DNA from: an uncultured Acetatifactor sp.
GTDB taxonomy: Bacteria; Bacillota; Clostridia; Lachnospirales; Lachnospiraceae
Assembly (NCBI GenBank): GCA_910584435.1
Contig: CAJUAP010000077.1
Span: 1-16,441 of the forward strand
Direction of reading: 5' to 3'
Length of the DNA: 16,441 nucleotides
Made by a program: the position numbers and the translations under genes
Notes under the pieces: generated by a model
Told to the model about the DNA's origin: nothing
Seen by the model: the letters and a program-made list of their open reading frames with translations, nothing else
Database searches by the model: none
In this document: positions 1-7,138 of the stretch, one piece after another
How the letters are laid out: the number at the start of each line of letters is the position of its first letter
How positions within the stretch are numbered: the first letter of the stretch is position 1

Positions 1-852
1 GTCTATCTCAAGATTGCCGGAGGACACAATCTCATTGGGATTTGTTATAAATTCCTCCATGTCGCCTATGTATTCTTCAATCGCCCTATTCTCTCCTTTT
101 ACAGCCAATATCTTCAACTCATTCATGTGATGTTTCATATCATGCCGCAGTGCCTTCACTTTTTCTTCTCCCTGCAGCATAATATCCAGCTGATTTGCAT
201 AACCTTGAATTTCTTGCCGAAGTACTTCATTCTCATATTGATGAAAAAGAGCATCGGAAAGTAAATTGTACAGATAAAAGGTAAAAAAATTTACGATGAT
301 AAGCCCTGCACTGATGATAACAAGCCCTGTCCCGGTACTGCTTTTCGTATATATCATCATACAAAGCATCCCAATACTGCACAATGGTACCAACCCTAAA
401 GATACATTTCTAACACCCTCCATTTTCTGCCGGACATTCACGATTTTTTCCACAAGCAGCTCACAGACCATTATAAGAAATACATCTATCACCTCATAAA
501 TCTGATTAAACCCCACACCGTCCTTATAATTTACGAATGGCAGAACAGCAATCGTGCTGCATCCCATATTTATCATATATACAGAACAAGTCACAAATAA
601 AATCATCTTTATTGATTTTGTGTATGTCAGAATAATAAGCCCAATTCCCACCAGATTACAGGCGATATTAACCCATACTGTATGAAAGATTAGATAGGCG
701 GCCGTATTGATTATAAAAAATCCCCCATACACCAGCATATGCCCCATCCGGCTGCCGCAATTTCCCTTATCCTCTAAAAATATGTGGATAAATCTGCTGA
801 TCAGATATATTCTAAACAAGTTTGTTGAAACACAAATAATGAAATCCATCAT
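1..852 (-). CDS. GHKL sensor histidine kinase, agr/AgrC-type (partial, C-terminus beyond window)
   Basis: This frame is open from the ATG at 852 to the left edge, giving 284 residues with no stop. The first ~195 residues are strongly hydrophobic, with about six membrane segments. A coiled linker follows, then a dimerisation/phosphoacceptor helix reading LRHDMKHHMNEL, with the likely phospho-His at residue 237. That RHDxKHH pattern is typical of AgrC-like (HPK10) kinases. The GHKL ATPase domain lies mostly outside the window. The start follows the response-regulator stop by 2 nt, and an AGGGGA ribosome binding site sits inside the end of that gene, so the two are probably translationally coupled. 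By analogy with AgrC the kinase would sense an extracellular, perhaps peptide, signal in the membrane. No agrB/agrD-like gene is visible here; if present it would lie to the left. Confidence 0.88.
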   Translation of the reverse strand, partial: MMDFIICVSTNLFRIYLISRFIHIFLEDKGNCGSRMGHMLVYGGFFIINTAAYLIFHTVWVNIACNLVGIGLIILTYTKSIKMILFVTCSVYMINMGCSTIAVLPFVNYKDGVGFNQIYEVIDVFLIMVCELLVEKIVNVRQKMEGVRNVSLGLVPLCSIGMLCMMIYTKSSTGTGLVIISAGLIIVNFFTFYLYNLLSDALFHQYENEVLRQEIQGYANQLDIMLQGEEKVKALRHDMKHHMNELKILAVKGENRAIEEYIGDMEEFITNPNEIVSSGNLEID

Positions 853-854
853 TT

Positions 855-1556
855 CTATCCCCTCAGCAGCCTTTCTCTTACTTGTTTCCGATATGCTTTG
901 CTGATCGACAGTATCGTGCTATTATCCATCTCTACCGTTTCATAAGTATACTTCACCACATGCGTCTTATTTATTACATATGACTGATGAATGGTAAAAA
1001 ACTCTTTGGGCAGCTTTTTCTCCAGCTCCCTTATCGCCCCATAAAATTCTTTTTCACCACCCACTGCCACAATCTTTATTTTCCGCCCCTCACTTGCAAA
1101 ATATATAATTTCATTATATAAAATGTAGTAATAATCCCTGCCATTTTGAAATTCAAAATGTTCCGCACTTTTTTTCAATAGCTTAACAGCCAGTTCAAGG
1201 ACATCCTCTATCTGCTGCATGGAAATTGGTTTCACTAGAAAGTCCATCGGCTGAGTTTTGAATAATTTCTGTGCATAGGAGGATTCCCCTGATATGTATA
1301 TAATCTGCATCCCTCTGTTCTCCATTTTGTTCCTGATAAAATCACCCACCTCTATTCCCGTCAGTTTTATCAGCTCTATATCGAGAAACAAAATATCCAA
1401 ATAACCGCCCTGTTCAAGATACCTGCACAATTCTTCACCGGTATACCATACTTGAATATCCATTTTCCGTTTACTCTTTTCCGCATACTGCAGCACCATT
1501 TCCTCCAGTGATGCGCAGATATTCTTCCCATCATCACATATTCCTATATTGTACAT
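855..1556 (-). CDS. LytTR-family response regulator (AgrA/ComE-like)
   Basis: This 233-aa protein has an N-terminal receiver domain (about residues 1-120) and a C-terminal LytTR DNA-binding domain (about 130-232). In the receiver, D8/D9 form the acidic pocket, D59 in LFLDIEL is the phosphoacceptor, S89 is the switch residue, and K109-P110 is the conserved lysine-proline. The LytTR part shows the usual order: a YYILYNEIIYFAS strand region, RELEKKLP, FFTIHQSYVINKTHV, and a basic end (SKAYRKQVRERL). It is probably activated by the kinase encoded directly downstream and binds pairs of short direct repeats at target promoters. The regulator gene comes first and the kinase second, the reverse of the classical agrC-agrA order. 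A good promoter lies about 75 bp upstream. Confidence in the family is high; the regulon is unknown. Confidence 0.93.
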   Translation of the reverse strand: MYNIGICDDGKNICASLEEMVLQYAEKSKRKMDIQVWYTGEELCRYLEQGGYLDILFLDIELIKLTGIEVGDFIRNKMENRGMQIIYISGESSYAQKLFKTQPMDFLVKPISMQQIEDVLELAVKLLKKSAEHFEFQNGRDYYYILYNEIIYFASEGRKIKIVAVGGEKEFYGAIRELEKKLPKEFFTIHQSYVINKTHVVKYTYETVEMDNSTILSISKAYRKQVRERLLRG

Positions 1557-1629
1557 ACCGCTTTTTCAACCCTTTCTATTATCTCATTTTTGATACTTAT
1601 ACTTTCTAAATGAGTAATCAGATATTTTA

Positions 1630-1658
1630 AGTATGCACTTATCTTGTATTTTTGTAAA
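1630..1658 (-). promoter_or_regulatory. Sigma-A-type promoter of the response regulator/kinase pair
   Basis: Read on the minus strand, a -35 hexamer TTTACA (1653-1658) is separated by exactly 17 bp from a -10 hexamer CATACT (1630-1635). These match the consensus at 5/6 and 4/6 positions. Transcription would start near 1623, giving a ~67-nt leader before the regulator ATG at 1556. The region is AT-rich, as expected. I could not identify a LytTR operator with confidence. Confidence 0.55.
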
Positions 1659-1711
1659 TATAAATGTTTTAGGTATACTAACCAAAGTTCTGAATGAAAT
1701 AAGAGTTTTTC

Positions 1712-1758
1712 AGCAGGAGTGAATCAGCAGAATCCCCTTTATTTAAGGGCTTCCTGCT
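1712..1758 (-). terminator. Inverted repeats over the subtilase stop codon (weak terminator candidate)
   Basis: On the minus strand AGCAGGA (1752-1758) is matched by TCCTGCT (1712-1718). A nearer alternative hairpin spans 1726-1758, with inner arms CCCTT/AAGGG and outer arms AGCAG/CTGCT. The two structures share the same left arm and so are mutually exclusive. The repeat overlaps the subtilase stop codon (1757-1759). No U-tract follows, so intrinsic termination is uncertain. Confidence 0.35.
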
Positions 1759-3592
1759 AACATAACCTTATTATAACTCCCTCCCCCCACTCCATCAACA
1801 ACGCCGCGCTGCCCGAAACAATAGGGGCTGCAAAGGACGTCCCTGTGAAAGGATTATACCCTCCGTAAATATCCGGTGCCAGAATGCCAACACCGGGCGC
1901 AGCAAGATCCGGCTTGGCAAGACCTGCGGCCACAACGCCGATGGTACGATTGGCATCCGCATACCCCCTCCCTGAGAAGTCTGCATATGCTTCATAGGTA
2001 CTGTCATATGCCCCCACGCTTATCACCTTCGCGGCAGTGGATGGTATCGTCAAAGTCACCTCCGGCGTAGAGCGGTAAAAGCCGGTGCCATTGCTTCGGA
2101 CAACGGCGGAGGGCAGATAAAAATAATACCGGCCCGTCACCACCCGTTCCGGTTCCAGACGTATCGTCCATACACCGCTGTTAATATAATTCTGCTCTAA
2201 CGGCAGCATTTCAAAATATACTTCCTCCGCTACCGCATACGGCGCGGGCTGGCCAAAATATACCAGAATTTCCGTCTGCTCCAGCCTAAGTGTATACTTA
2301 CCTCCATTGACCATCTGGGGCAGCTGTGCCTCCTGCCCGCCGGGAGAACGCAGGTAAATTCGATAATCATCACAATAGTTCTTCCATAATTGTACATTTA
2401 AATTACGCTCGTACCCTGCCACTGCCAGTTCTACAGACGCCGGCCGGGCCACCGCATCTCCCATACGGCTTGGAACCGATCTCGAATTGCTTCCGGTCAA
2501 TGTTCCCAATGTCCCTGCTCCAACACGGCCTCCCGGATTCTGTTCATCCAGCAGATTACCGGCCAAATGCCCTCCATTGTTTGCCTCATTTCCACTGCCG
2601 ACACAAATAACGGTACGTCCTATTTCTGCAGCGTTATCCAGAAAGCGTTCCAGCAGAGAACTTCCGTCATGGGCACCATAAGTATTACCGAAGCTCAAAT
2701 TAATCACAATCGGCAGTTCCAGTTCAACAGCCTTTTTGACCGCATAAGTCACAGCCCGCATAACCTCTGTCGTTCTGGGAAACGAAGATGCATCCGGCTG
2801 GCCTAGCTTGACAATCAGCAGCTCCGCCTCCGGCGCCACTCCCTGATAGGATGCACTATTTCCTGCTGCAATCCCGGCCACTGCCGTTCCATGTCCGCTT
2901 GTATCCACACTGGGCAGCAGCCGAAACTGCTCTTGTTGACCGGAAGCTTCCAACGCCAGGTTAATTTGTGCGGCATCAAATTCCACCCCCATCCGAAAAC
3001 CTGATGGAGGACGCCTCTGAAACCCACCCTCATCATCCTCGTCCGACTCACCTCTGTTCCCTCCCTCATCACCCCCGTTAGACTCACCTCTGTTCACACC
3101 GGCTTCACCCGATAAAGCGCTTTCTTCCGGCGTCAGGCTTTGATCCCACAGATAACGAATCCTGGTACTGCCGTCAAGCTTTCGGAATTCAGCTCTTCTG
3201 TAATCAATTCCGCTGTCCAATACGGCTACCAGCACTCCCTCTCCTGTAAGAAACGGATTCCTCAATGTCACCTGCGCAATACACGAATTATCCGCAGGCA
3301 TTTCCACACCATAGAAATACCTTTTCGGTTTTTCCACATATTCTATTTCTTCCAGCTCCACCATACGTTCCACCAGCTGCTCCGGCACTGTTAAAACCGC
3401 GTATCCTGCAATTAAGTACTCCACCTGCACTCCCAGAACTTCCAGCTTATCCAAGCTGCCATGATATTTTACAATCAACTCCCATGTGCGCATGGTACTG
3501 CTGAAACCTATGTTCAGCTCATCCGTCCGTACCCTGACATCTTCCGGCGTCTGCAGCGCCAACTGCAGCAGATCCTCCAGCTTCTGATTCAT
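1757..3592 (-). CDS. S8 (subtilisin-like) serine peptidase, Csp-like, with clipped C-terminus
   Basis: This 611-aa protein has the full S8 catalytic set: Asp126 in VAVLDSGID, His234 in SGHGTAVAG, oxyanion Asn335 in VGSGNE, and Ser586 in GTSFAAP. Residues ~1-95 resemble a retained propeptide domain. The large insertion between the oxyanion Asn and the catalytic Ser (about residues 340-520) recalls clostridial Csp-type proteases. No signal peptide is seen, so it is probably cytoplasmic or packaged (inference). Residues 167-190 are two tandem 12-residue Gly/Asp/Glu-rich units. The protein stops only 25 residues after Ser586 (…LLMEWGEGVIIRLC). As I recall the family, relatives continue for some tens of residues there with a further helix and strands, so this copy appears truncated. 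The substrate is unknown. Confidence 0.9.
   Translation of the reverse strand: MNQKLEDLLQLALQTPEDVRVRTDELNIGFSSTMRTWELIVKYHGSLDKLEVLGVQVEYLIAGYAVLTVPEQLVERMVELEEIEYVEKPKRYFYGVEMPADNSCIAQVTLRNPFLTGEGVLVAVLDSGIDYRRAEFRKLDGSTRIRYLWDQSLTPEESALSGEAGVNRGESNGGDEGGNRGESDEDDEGGFQRRPPSGFRMGVEFDAAQINLALEASGQQEQFRLLPSVDTSGHGTAVAGIAAGNSASYQGVAPEAELLIVKLGQPDASSFPRTTEVMRAVTYAVKKAVELELPIVINLSFGNTYGAHDGSSLLERFLDNAAEIGRTVICVGSGNEANNGGHLAGNLLDEQNPGGRVGAGTLGTLTGSNSRSVPSRMGDAVARPASVELAVAGYERNLNVQLWKNYCDDYRIYLRSPGGQEAQLPQMVNGGKYTLRLEQTEILVYFGQPAPYAVAEEVYFEMLPLEQNYINSGVWTIRLEPERVVTGRYYFYLPSAVVRSNGTGFYRSTPEVTLTIPSTAAKVISVGAYDSTYEAYADFSGRGYADANRTIGVVAAGLAKPDLAAPGVGILAPDIYGGYNPFTGTSFAAPIVSGSAALLMEWGEGVIIRLC
3023..3094 (-). 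repeat. In-frame 36-bp tandem duplication in the subtilase gene
   Basis: Residues 167-178 and 179-190 of the subtilase are two 12-residue units, NRGESNGGDEGG and NRGESDEDDEGG. They differ only at two positions in the middle. At DNA level this is a 36-bp tandem repeat in phase with the reading frame, in a low-complexity acidic insert between catalytic Asp126 and His234. It probably forms a flexible surface loop whose length varies between strains. Confidence 0.75.
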
Positions 3593-3717
3593 ACTAATCT
3601 ATCCTTGCAATTACAATTTCTATATTTTATGCTATACCATGCATAATAGTAATTCTTTCCCCGCTCTCTTTCTATTACCAGTTCCCCCGTCATCCCAATG
3701 GTATCTTATTATAATGC

Positions 3718-3764
3718 AAAAGGCTTCCGATTCCCTACAGGCATTGCCTGCAGAATCAAAAGCC
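3718..3764 (-). terminator. Intrinsic terminator after the PAS-domain gene
   Basis: Read on the minus strand, a long imperfect hairpin pairs GGCTT (3760-3764) with AAGCC (3722-3726), then GATTC with GAATC, then CAGGC with GCCTG around an AAT loop. TTTT (3718-3721) follows. It lies about 30 bp past the PAS gene stop and just before a TATAAT-like box upstream of the subtilase gene. This suggests that the PAS and subtilase genes are separate transcription units. Confidence 0.6.
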
Positions 3765-3793
3765 CTGCTGTCATAATAATTCATTTGCCCTAT

Positions 3794-4189
3794 TTATACG
3801 CCATTCTCACACGATTGCCGGAAATCATATAATGGTCTGGTCTCCACAGTCCTGTACTCATGTTTTTCATAATATCCAATCAATGTCCCATTTTCTTCCC
3901 GCAATGCCACCATGTAGACATCCTTATTTTCCTTTTCATTGCGGAAGGTATAGATACGATTGTTCCCTTGGTTCTCCTGAAACCAGTCAACTACCTTACG
4001 TATGCTGTTGCGGGATTCCTCATTGTGGCAGTCCAGCAAGCTTCTTCCTATCAATGCTGTCCCGCCCCTTTTTCCATACCGCTCTATAGCAGCCGGATTC
4101 ATATATATAATTTCATGTGCAAGATTGCATATTACTACCGCACATTCATCCATATCAATTATGCTTTTAAAATAAGCTGCATACTCCAT
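3794..4189 (-). CDS. Small stand-alone PAS-domain protein
   Basis: This 131-aa protein consists of little more than one PAS fold. It starts YFKSIIDMDECAVVICNLAHEIIYMNPAAIERYGK, a typical PAS opening (strand, strand, then the NPAA helix). A GRSLLDCHNEES segment follows, then a central helix (KVVDWFQEN) and C-terminal strands NRIYTFRNEKENKDVYMVALREENGTLIGYYEKHEYR. There is no kinase, HTH, GGDEF or methyl-accepting domain and no membrane segment. The start is supported by a GGGAGGG site 6-7 nt before the ATG. Single-PAS proteins of this kind occur in Lachnospiraceae; their ligand and partner are not known to me. It might bind a small ligand or cofactor and signal by protein contact (inference). 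Its promoter is unclear. Confidence 0.82.
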   Translation of the reverse strand: MEYAAYFKSIIDMDECAVVICNLAHEIIYMNPAAIERYGKRGGTALIGRSLLDCHNEESRNSIRKVVDWFQENQGNNRIYTFRNEKENKDVYMVALREENGTLIGYYEKHEYRTVETRPLYDFRQSCENGV

Positions 4190-4350
4190 TATCTGTCCCT
4201 CCCTATCTTACGCTGCATATCGTGTCAGTTTACAGCCATGTGTCATAGAGCCGCCAGCTATCCTTCAGGCTGCTGCATTCCATCTGCTGCCCTCACCTGC
4301 TTTTACAGCCGCCAGGACAGCACACGGCACCGCGGAATAACGCAGGAACT

Positions 4351-5631
4351 TTACTCTCCGAAAAATACCCGAAAAGCTTCCACCGCGTATTTGGTATCCT
4401 TTACTCCGGCTGTTTCCACTGCGGAATGCATAGCCAGCTGGGGTAAACCGATATCCACGCTGGCCACAGAGACATGTGCCGTAGAAATATTCCCCAAGGT
4501 AGAACCTCCCAAGATGTCAGAACGATTGGCATACGTCTGCCACGGCACTTCCGCCTCTTCACAGATCATCTTCATCTTAGCCCCTGACACCGCATCCGTA
4601 GCATATTTCTGGCTTCCATGGAATTTGATCACAATTCCCTGGTTCAGATACGGTCTATTGGTGGGATCCGCCTTCTCCGGATGATTGGGATGTACCCCAT
4701 GGGCATTGTCCGCAGAAATCAGAAAACTCCCCGCAATCCTGCGCAGGAATTCACTGCGGTTCCACCCCAGACCTTCGCCGATTCGCCATAAGGTATCTTC
4801 CAGGAAAGTCGAATCCGCCCCTTGTCTTGTACTGCTCCCCACTTCCTCATTATCAAAGACCGCACAGACAGTAATATATTGCTCCGGCCTGGTTTCCATA
4901 AAAGCTTTAGATGATGCATACACACATTGCAGATCATCCAGTCTCGGCGAAAGCACAAAAGCATCATTCTCCCCGTAAAATCTACCTTTATCTTTTACAT
5001 AGAGAAACAAATCATGCCCCAGGATATCCTTCTGTTCCACACCGGCTGCCTCCGCCGCATGTTCCAGCAATGTTTTCCCACCCTTAGTACGATCGCCGTA
5101 TAAAGGAAGCATGTCCACCTGAGGATTGAACTCCATTCCCTTATTGGCATCCCGGTTCATATGAATTGCTACACTGGGAATCACCATAGTACTGCCCTCT
5201 AAATTGACCAATCTGGTCTCCAATCCTGCTTCTCCTCGCACAACCACTCTGCCGGCCACGGACAATGCCCTGTCCATCCAGGAGTATAGAATCATTCCGC
5301 CATATCTCTCTGTGTTCAGCTTTACATAATGATTCTCCACCGTCATCTCCGGAGACTCCTTAATTTTAAAAGACGGAGAATCACAATGAGAAGCCACAAT
5401 ATGAAACCCTTGAGACAAATGCTCCGGTATACGAAAGGCTATCAGGGATGAGTCATTTCTTGTGGCAAAATACCCCTTCCCGCCATCCAGGCTCCAGTGC
5501 GCCGTTTCTTCCAGCTCCTGGAACCCCTGTTCCTTTAACGCCTCCTTCAAGGCCGCAACCGCATGATAGCAAGTAGGACTTTTCTCTATAAAATCCATCA
5601 TATCCCTGCTATATTTCTGATACTCATTCAT
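4351..5631 (-). CDS. M18-family metallo-aminopeptidase
   Basis: This 426-aa protein is the usual length for bacterial M18 (aspartyl aminopeptidase-like) enzymes. The dinuclear metal site is recognisable: His82 and Asp84 in IVASHCDSPSFK, Asp232 in SPRLDDLQC, Glu262/Glu263 in FDNEEVGSSTRQGA, Asp308 in SADNAHGVHPNHPEK, and His402 in LAMHSAVETAG. It removes N-terminal residues, classically acidic or neutral, from cytosolic peptides; the large homododecameric assembly is known for the family. The N-terminus begins YSRDMMDFIEKSPTCYHAV, also typical. The start is backed by AAAGGGG about 9 nt before the ATG. The gene is separated from fcl upstream by a repeat element and is probably transcribed on its own. 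Confidence 0.95.
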   Translation of the reverse strand: MNEYQKYSRDMMDFIEKSPTCYHAVAALKEALKEQGFQELEETAHWSLDGGKGYFATRNDSSLIAFRIPEHLSQGFHIVASHCDSPSFKIKESPEMTVENHYVKLNTERYGGMILYSWMDRALSVAGRVVVRGEAGLETRLVNLEGSTMVIPSVAIHMNRDANKGMEFNPQVDMLPLYGDRTKGGKTLLEHAAEAAGVEQKDILGHDLFLYVKDKGRFYGENDAFVLSPRLDDLQCVYASSKAFMETRPEQYITVCAVFDNEEVGSSTRQGADSTFLEDTLWRIGEGLGWNRSEFLRRIAGSFLISADNAHGVHPNHPEKADPTNRPYLNQGIVIKFHGSQKYATDAVSGAKMKMICEEAEVPWQTYANRSDILGGSTLGNISTAHVSVASVDIGLPQLAMHSAVETAGVKDTKYAVEAFRVFFGE

Positions 5632-5752
5632 TTGTAAATTCCCCTTTCTTTTATCATTCGCAGTACCTTCAGGACAGGTACCGACACTTCACTGCATATT
5701 CATCCCTCACCTGTCCACATCAGTTTCCTGATTGTCCGTAGTGTAAATTTTC

Positions 5753-5964
5753 GTTACTTTTCACACCCACGCCACCGCGAGGCGTTTTCACACGTCCTTT
5801 GCGTGACAAACCCGAGACAGCTGTGCGCGAAATCGCTGCTCAAAGTGAACAAGTTCACAAAGTGAACAAGTCCACAAAGTGAACAAGTTCACAAAGTGAA
5901 CAAGTTCACTTGCGATTTCTGTGCCTAAAGCCTTCTGTGAAGGCTTGTTATTGTGAACAGTAAC
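5753..5964. repeat. 212-bp inverted-repeat-bounded element (MITE-like)
   Basis: The ends GTTACTTTTCACA (5753-5765) and TGTGAACAGTAAC (5952-5964) are inverted repeats matching at 12 of 13 positions. Inside are several further dyads. CACGC/GCGTG lies near the left end. AAATCGC (about 5830-5836) and GCGATTT (5911-5917) flank the four tandem 17-bp units. AAGCCTT/AAGGCTT forms a hairpin near the right end. It has no coding capacity. The organisation resembles a small non-autonomous element or an extended repetitive palindrome; no target-site duplication was identified. Confidence 0.6.
5842..5909. repeat. Four tandem 17-bp palindromic units
   Basis: The unit AAAGTGAACAAGTTCAC is repeated head-to-tail at 5842, 5859, 5876 and 5893. 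Only one base differs: C for T in the second unit (GTCCAC). Each unit contains the dyad GTGAAC-AA-GTTCAC, so any single unit or any pair can fold into a hairpin. The 17-bp period is not a multiple of three, so this is not coding. It is not a CRISPR, since the units abut without spacers. Confidence 0.92.
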
Positions 5965-6003
5965 AATTTCTCAGCCGACGTACTAAGAAAGAATTCCCCC
6001 GTA

Positions 6004-6948
6004 CTAACGCTCCGCCCGTGTGGGATTATTCAGGAAATCCTCATAAGTAAGCTTTATCCCTGTTTCCAGCTCCGTGGTATAATGATAACCCAAACTTTCC
6101 AGCTTGCTTATATCCAGAAGCTTCCTGGGCGTCCCGTCCGGTTTCGACGTATCCCATTTAATCTCTCCTGTAAATCCTACAATTTCCGCAACCAATTCCG
6201 TTAATTCCCTGATGGTCAATTCTCTGCCCGTTCCCAGATTCACAGTCTCATTTCCGCTATAGGTATTCATCAGATACACACAGGCATCCGCCAAATCCTC
6301 CACATACATGAACTCACGCAAAGGCTTGCCGGTTCCCCAGCAGACCACCTCCGAAGCCCTCGCCTCCTTTGCCTCATGAAAACGCCGGATCAGCGCAGGA
6401 AGCACATGACTGTGTGTGGGATGATAATTATCATTCGGCCCATACAAATTAGTCGGCATAACGCTGATATAATCTGCTCCATACTGCCGATTCAGATACT
6501 CACAATATTTCAACCCGGAAATTTTCGCCAGCGCATAGGCCTCATTCGTCTGCTCCAGCGCACCCGTCAACAGGCAGCTTTCCTTCATAGGCTGCGGCGC
6601 CATGCGCGGATAAATGCAGCTGCTCCCCAGAAACAACAGCTTCTTACAGCCATTCTGCCATGCCGCATGTATTACATTCATCTCCAACATCATATTGTCA
6701 TACATAAAATCTGCAAGCGCTTCACTGTTGGCCATAATACCGCCCACCTTGGCTGCCGCCAGAAATACATAGTCCGGCTTCTCCTGCGCAAAAAAATGTT
6801 CCACTTCCTCCTGTCTGCACAGATTCAGTTCTCTATGGCTCCTGGTTACAAGATTTGCATATCCATTCTTCTCAAGCGCCCTGCAGATAGCGCTTCCCAC
6901 CATCCCTTTATGCCCGGCAACATATATTTTCGCTTCTTTCTCCATCAT
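6004..6948 (-). CDS. fcl: GDP-L-fucose synthase (GDP-4-keto-6-deoxy-D-mannose epimerase/reductase)
   Basis: This 314-aa protein is a short-chain dehydrogenase/reductase-fold enzyme of the usual Fcl/WcaG length. The Rossmann NADPH-binding motif is AGHKGMVGSA (residues 11-20). The catalytic serine lies in FLGSSCIYPR (about 109-110), and the Tyr138/Lys142 pair is in YALAKISG. The family signature TNLYGPNDNYHP is present. It epimerises C3 and C5 and reduces C4 of the product of the neighbouring Gmd, yielding cytosolic GDP-L-fucose for fucosylated surface glycans. It lies 190 bp downstream of gmd on the same strand with no obvious terminator between them, so the pair is probably co-transcribed. 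AAGGA about 11 nt upstream supports the first of two adjacent ATGs. Confidence 0.96.
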   Translation of the reverse strand: MMEKEAKIYVAGHKGMVGSAICRALEKNGYANLVTRSHRELNLCRQEEVEHFFAQEKPDYVFLAAAKVGGIMANSEALADFMYDNMMLEMNVIHAAWQNGCKKLLFLGSSCIYPRMAPQPMKESCLLTGALEQTNEAYALAKISGLKYCEYLNRQYGADYISVMPTNLYGPNDNYHPTHSHVLPALIRRFHEAKEARASEVVCWGTGKPLREFMYVEDLADACVYLMNTYSGNETVNLGTGRELTIRELTELVAEIVGFTGEIKWDTSKPDGTPRKLLDISKLESLGYHYTTELETGIKLTYEDFLNNPTRAER

Positions 6949-7138
6949 ATTACGATATCCTTTCCGCCCTTCACCACTTCATTTTTTTACGACTTGCAAC
7001 GCCCTTTCCATCACACAGCAGATTTTCCATAGACCAGCTTTTACATTCACCCTTCCCGTCATGCCGACAAGAAGGGGCGAAGCCCGCCTCTTTCTTCGGC
7101 ACAGACAATCCGTAAGAAGAATGCCAAACAGCCAATTT

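Larger units (their letters stand above)
5632..6003. other. 372-bp gap between fcl and the M18 gene
   Basis: I see no gene in this stretch. The part next to the M18 gene (5632-5752) is its leader, with an 8-bp inverted repeat GGACAGGT (5672-5679) / ACCTGTCC (5709-5716). The rest (5753-5964) is a repeat element listed separately. A short GTG-started frame beginning in the right end of the element lacks a ribosome binding site and is not called. Confidence 0.7.

Noticed and set aside
1775..1800. Frameshift in the subtilase at the six-G run
   Set aside because: Adding or removing one G leads to a stop within about 4-15 codons, so the missing C-terminus is not encoded in another frame.
3860..4684. 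274-aa plus-strand open frame
   Set aside because: It runs antisense through the PAS gene and the end of the M18 gene, has no ribosome binding site, and its composition looks like a reverse-strand shadow.
5842..5909. CRISPR array
   Set aside because: The 17-bp units are contiguous with no spacers and no cas genes are nearby.
6376..7032. 218-aa plus-strand open frame
   Set aside because: It lies antisense to fcl, which has clear motifs; it has no family features of its own.
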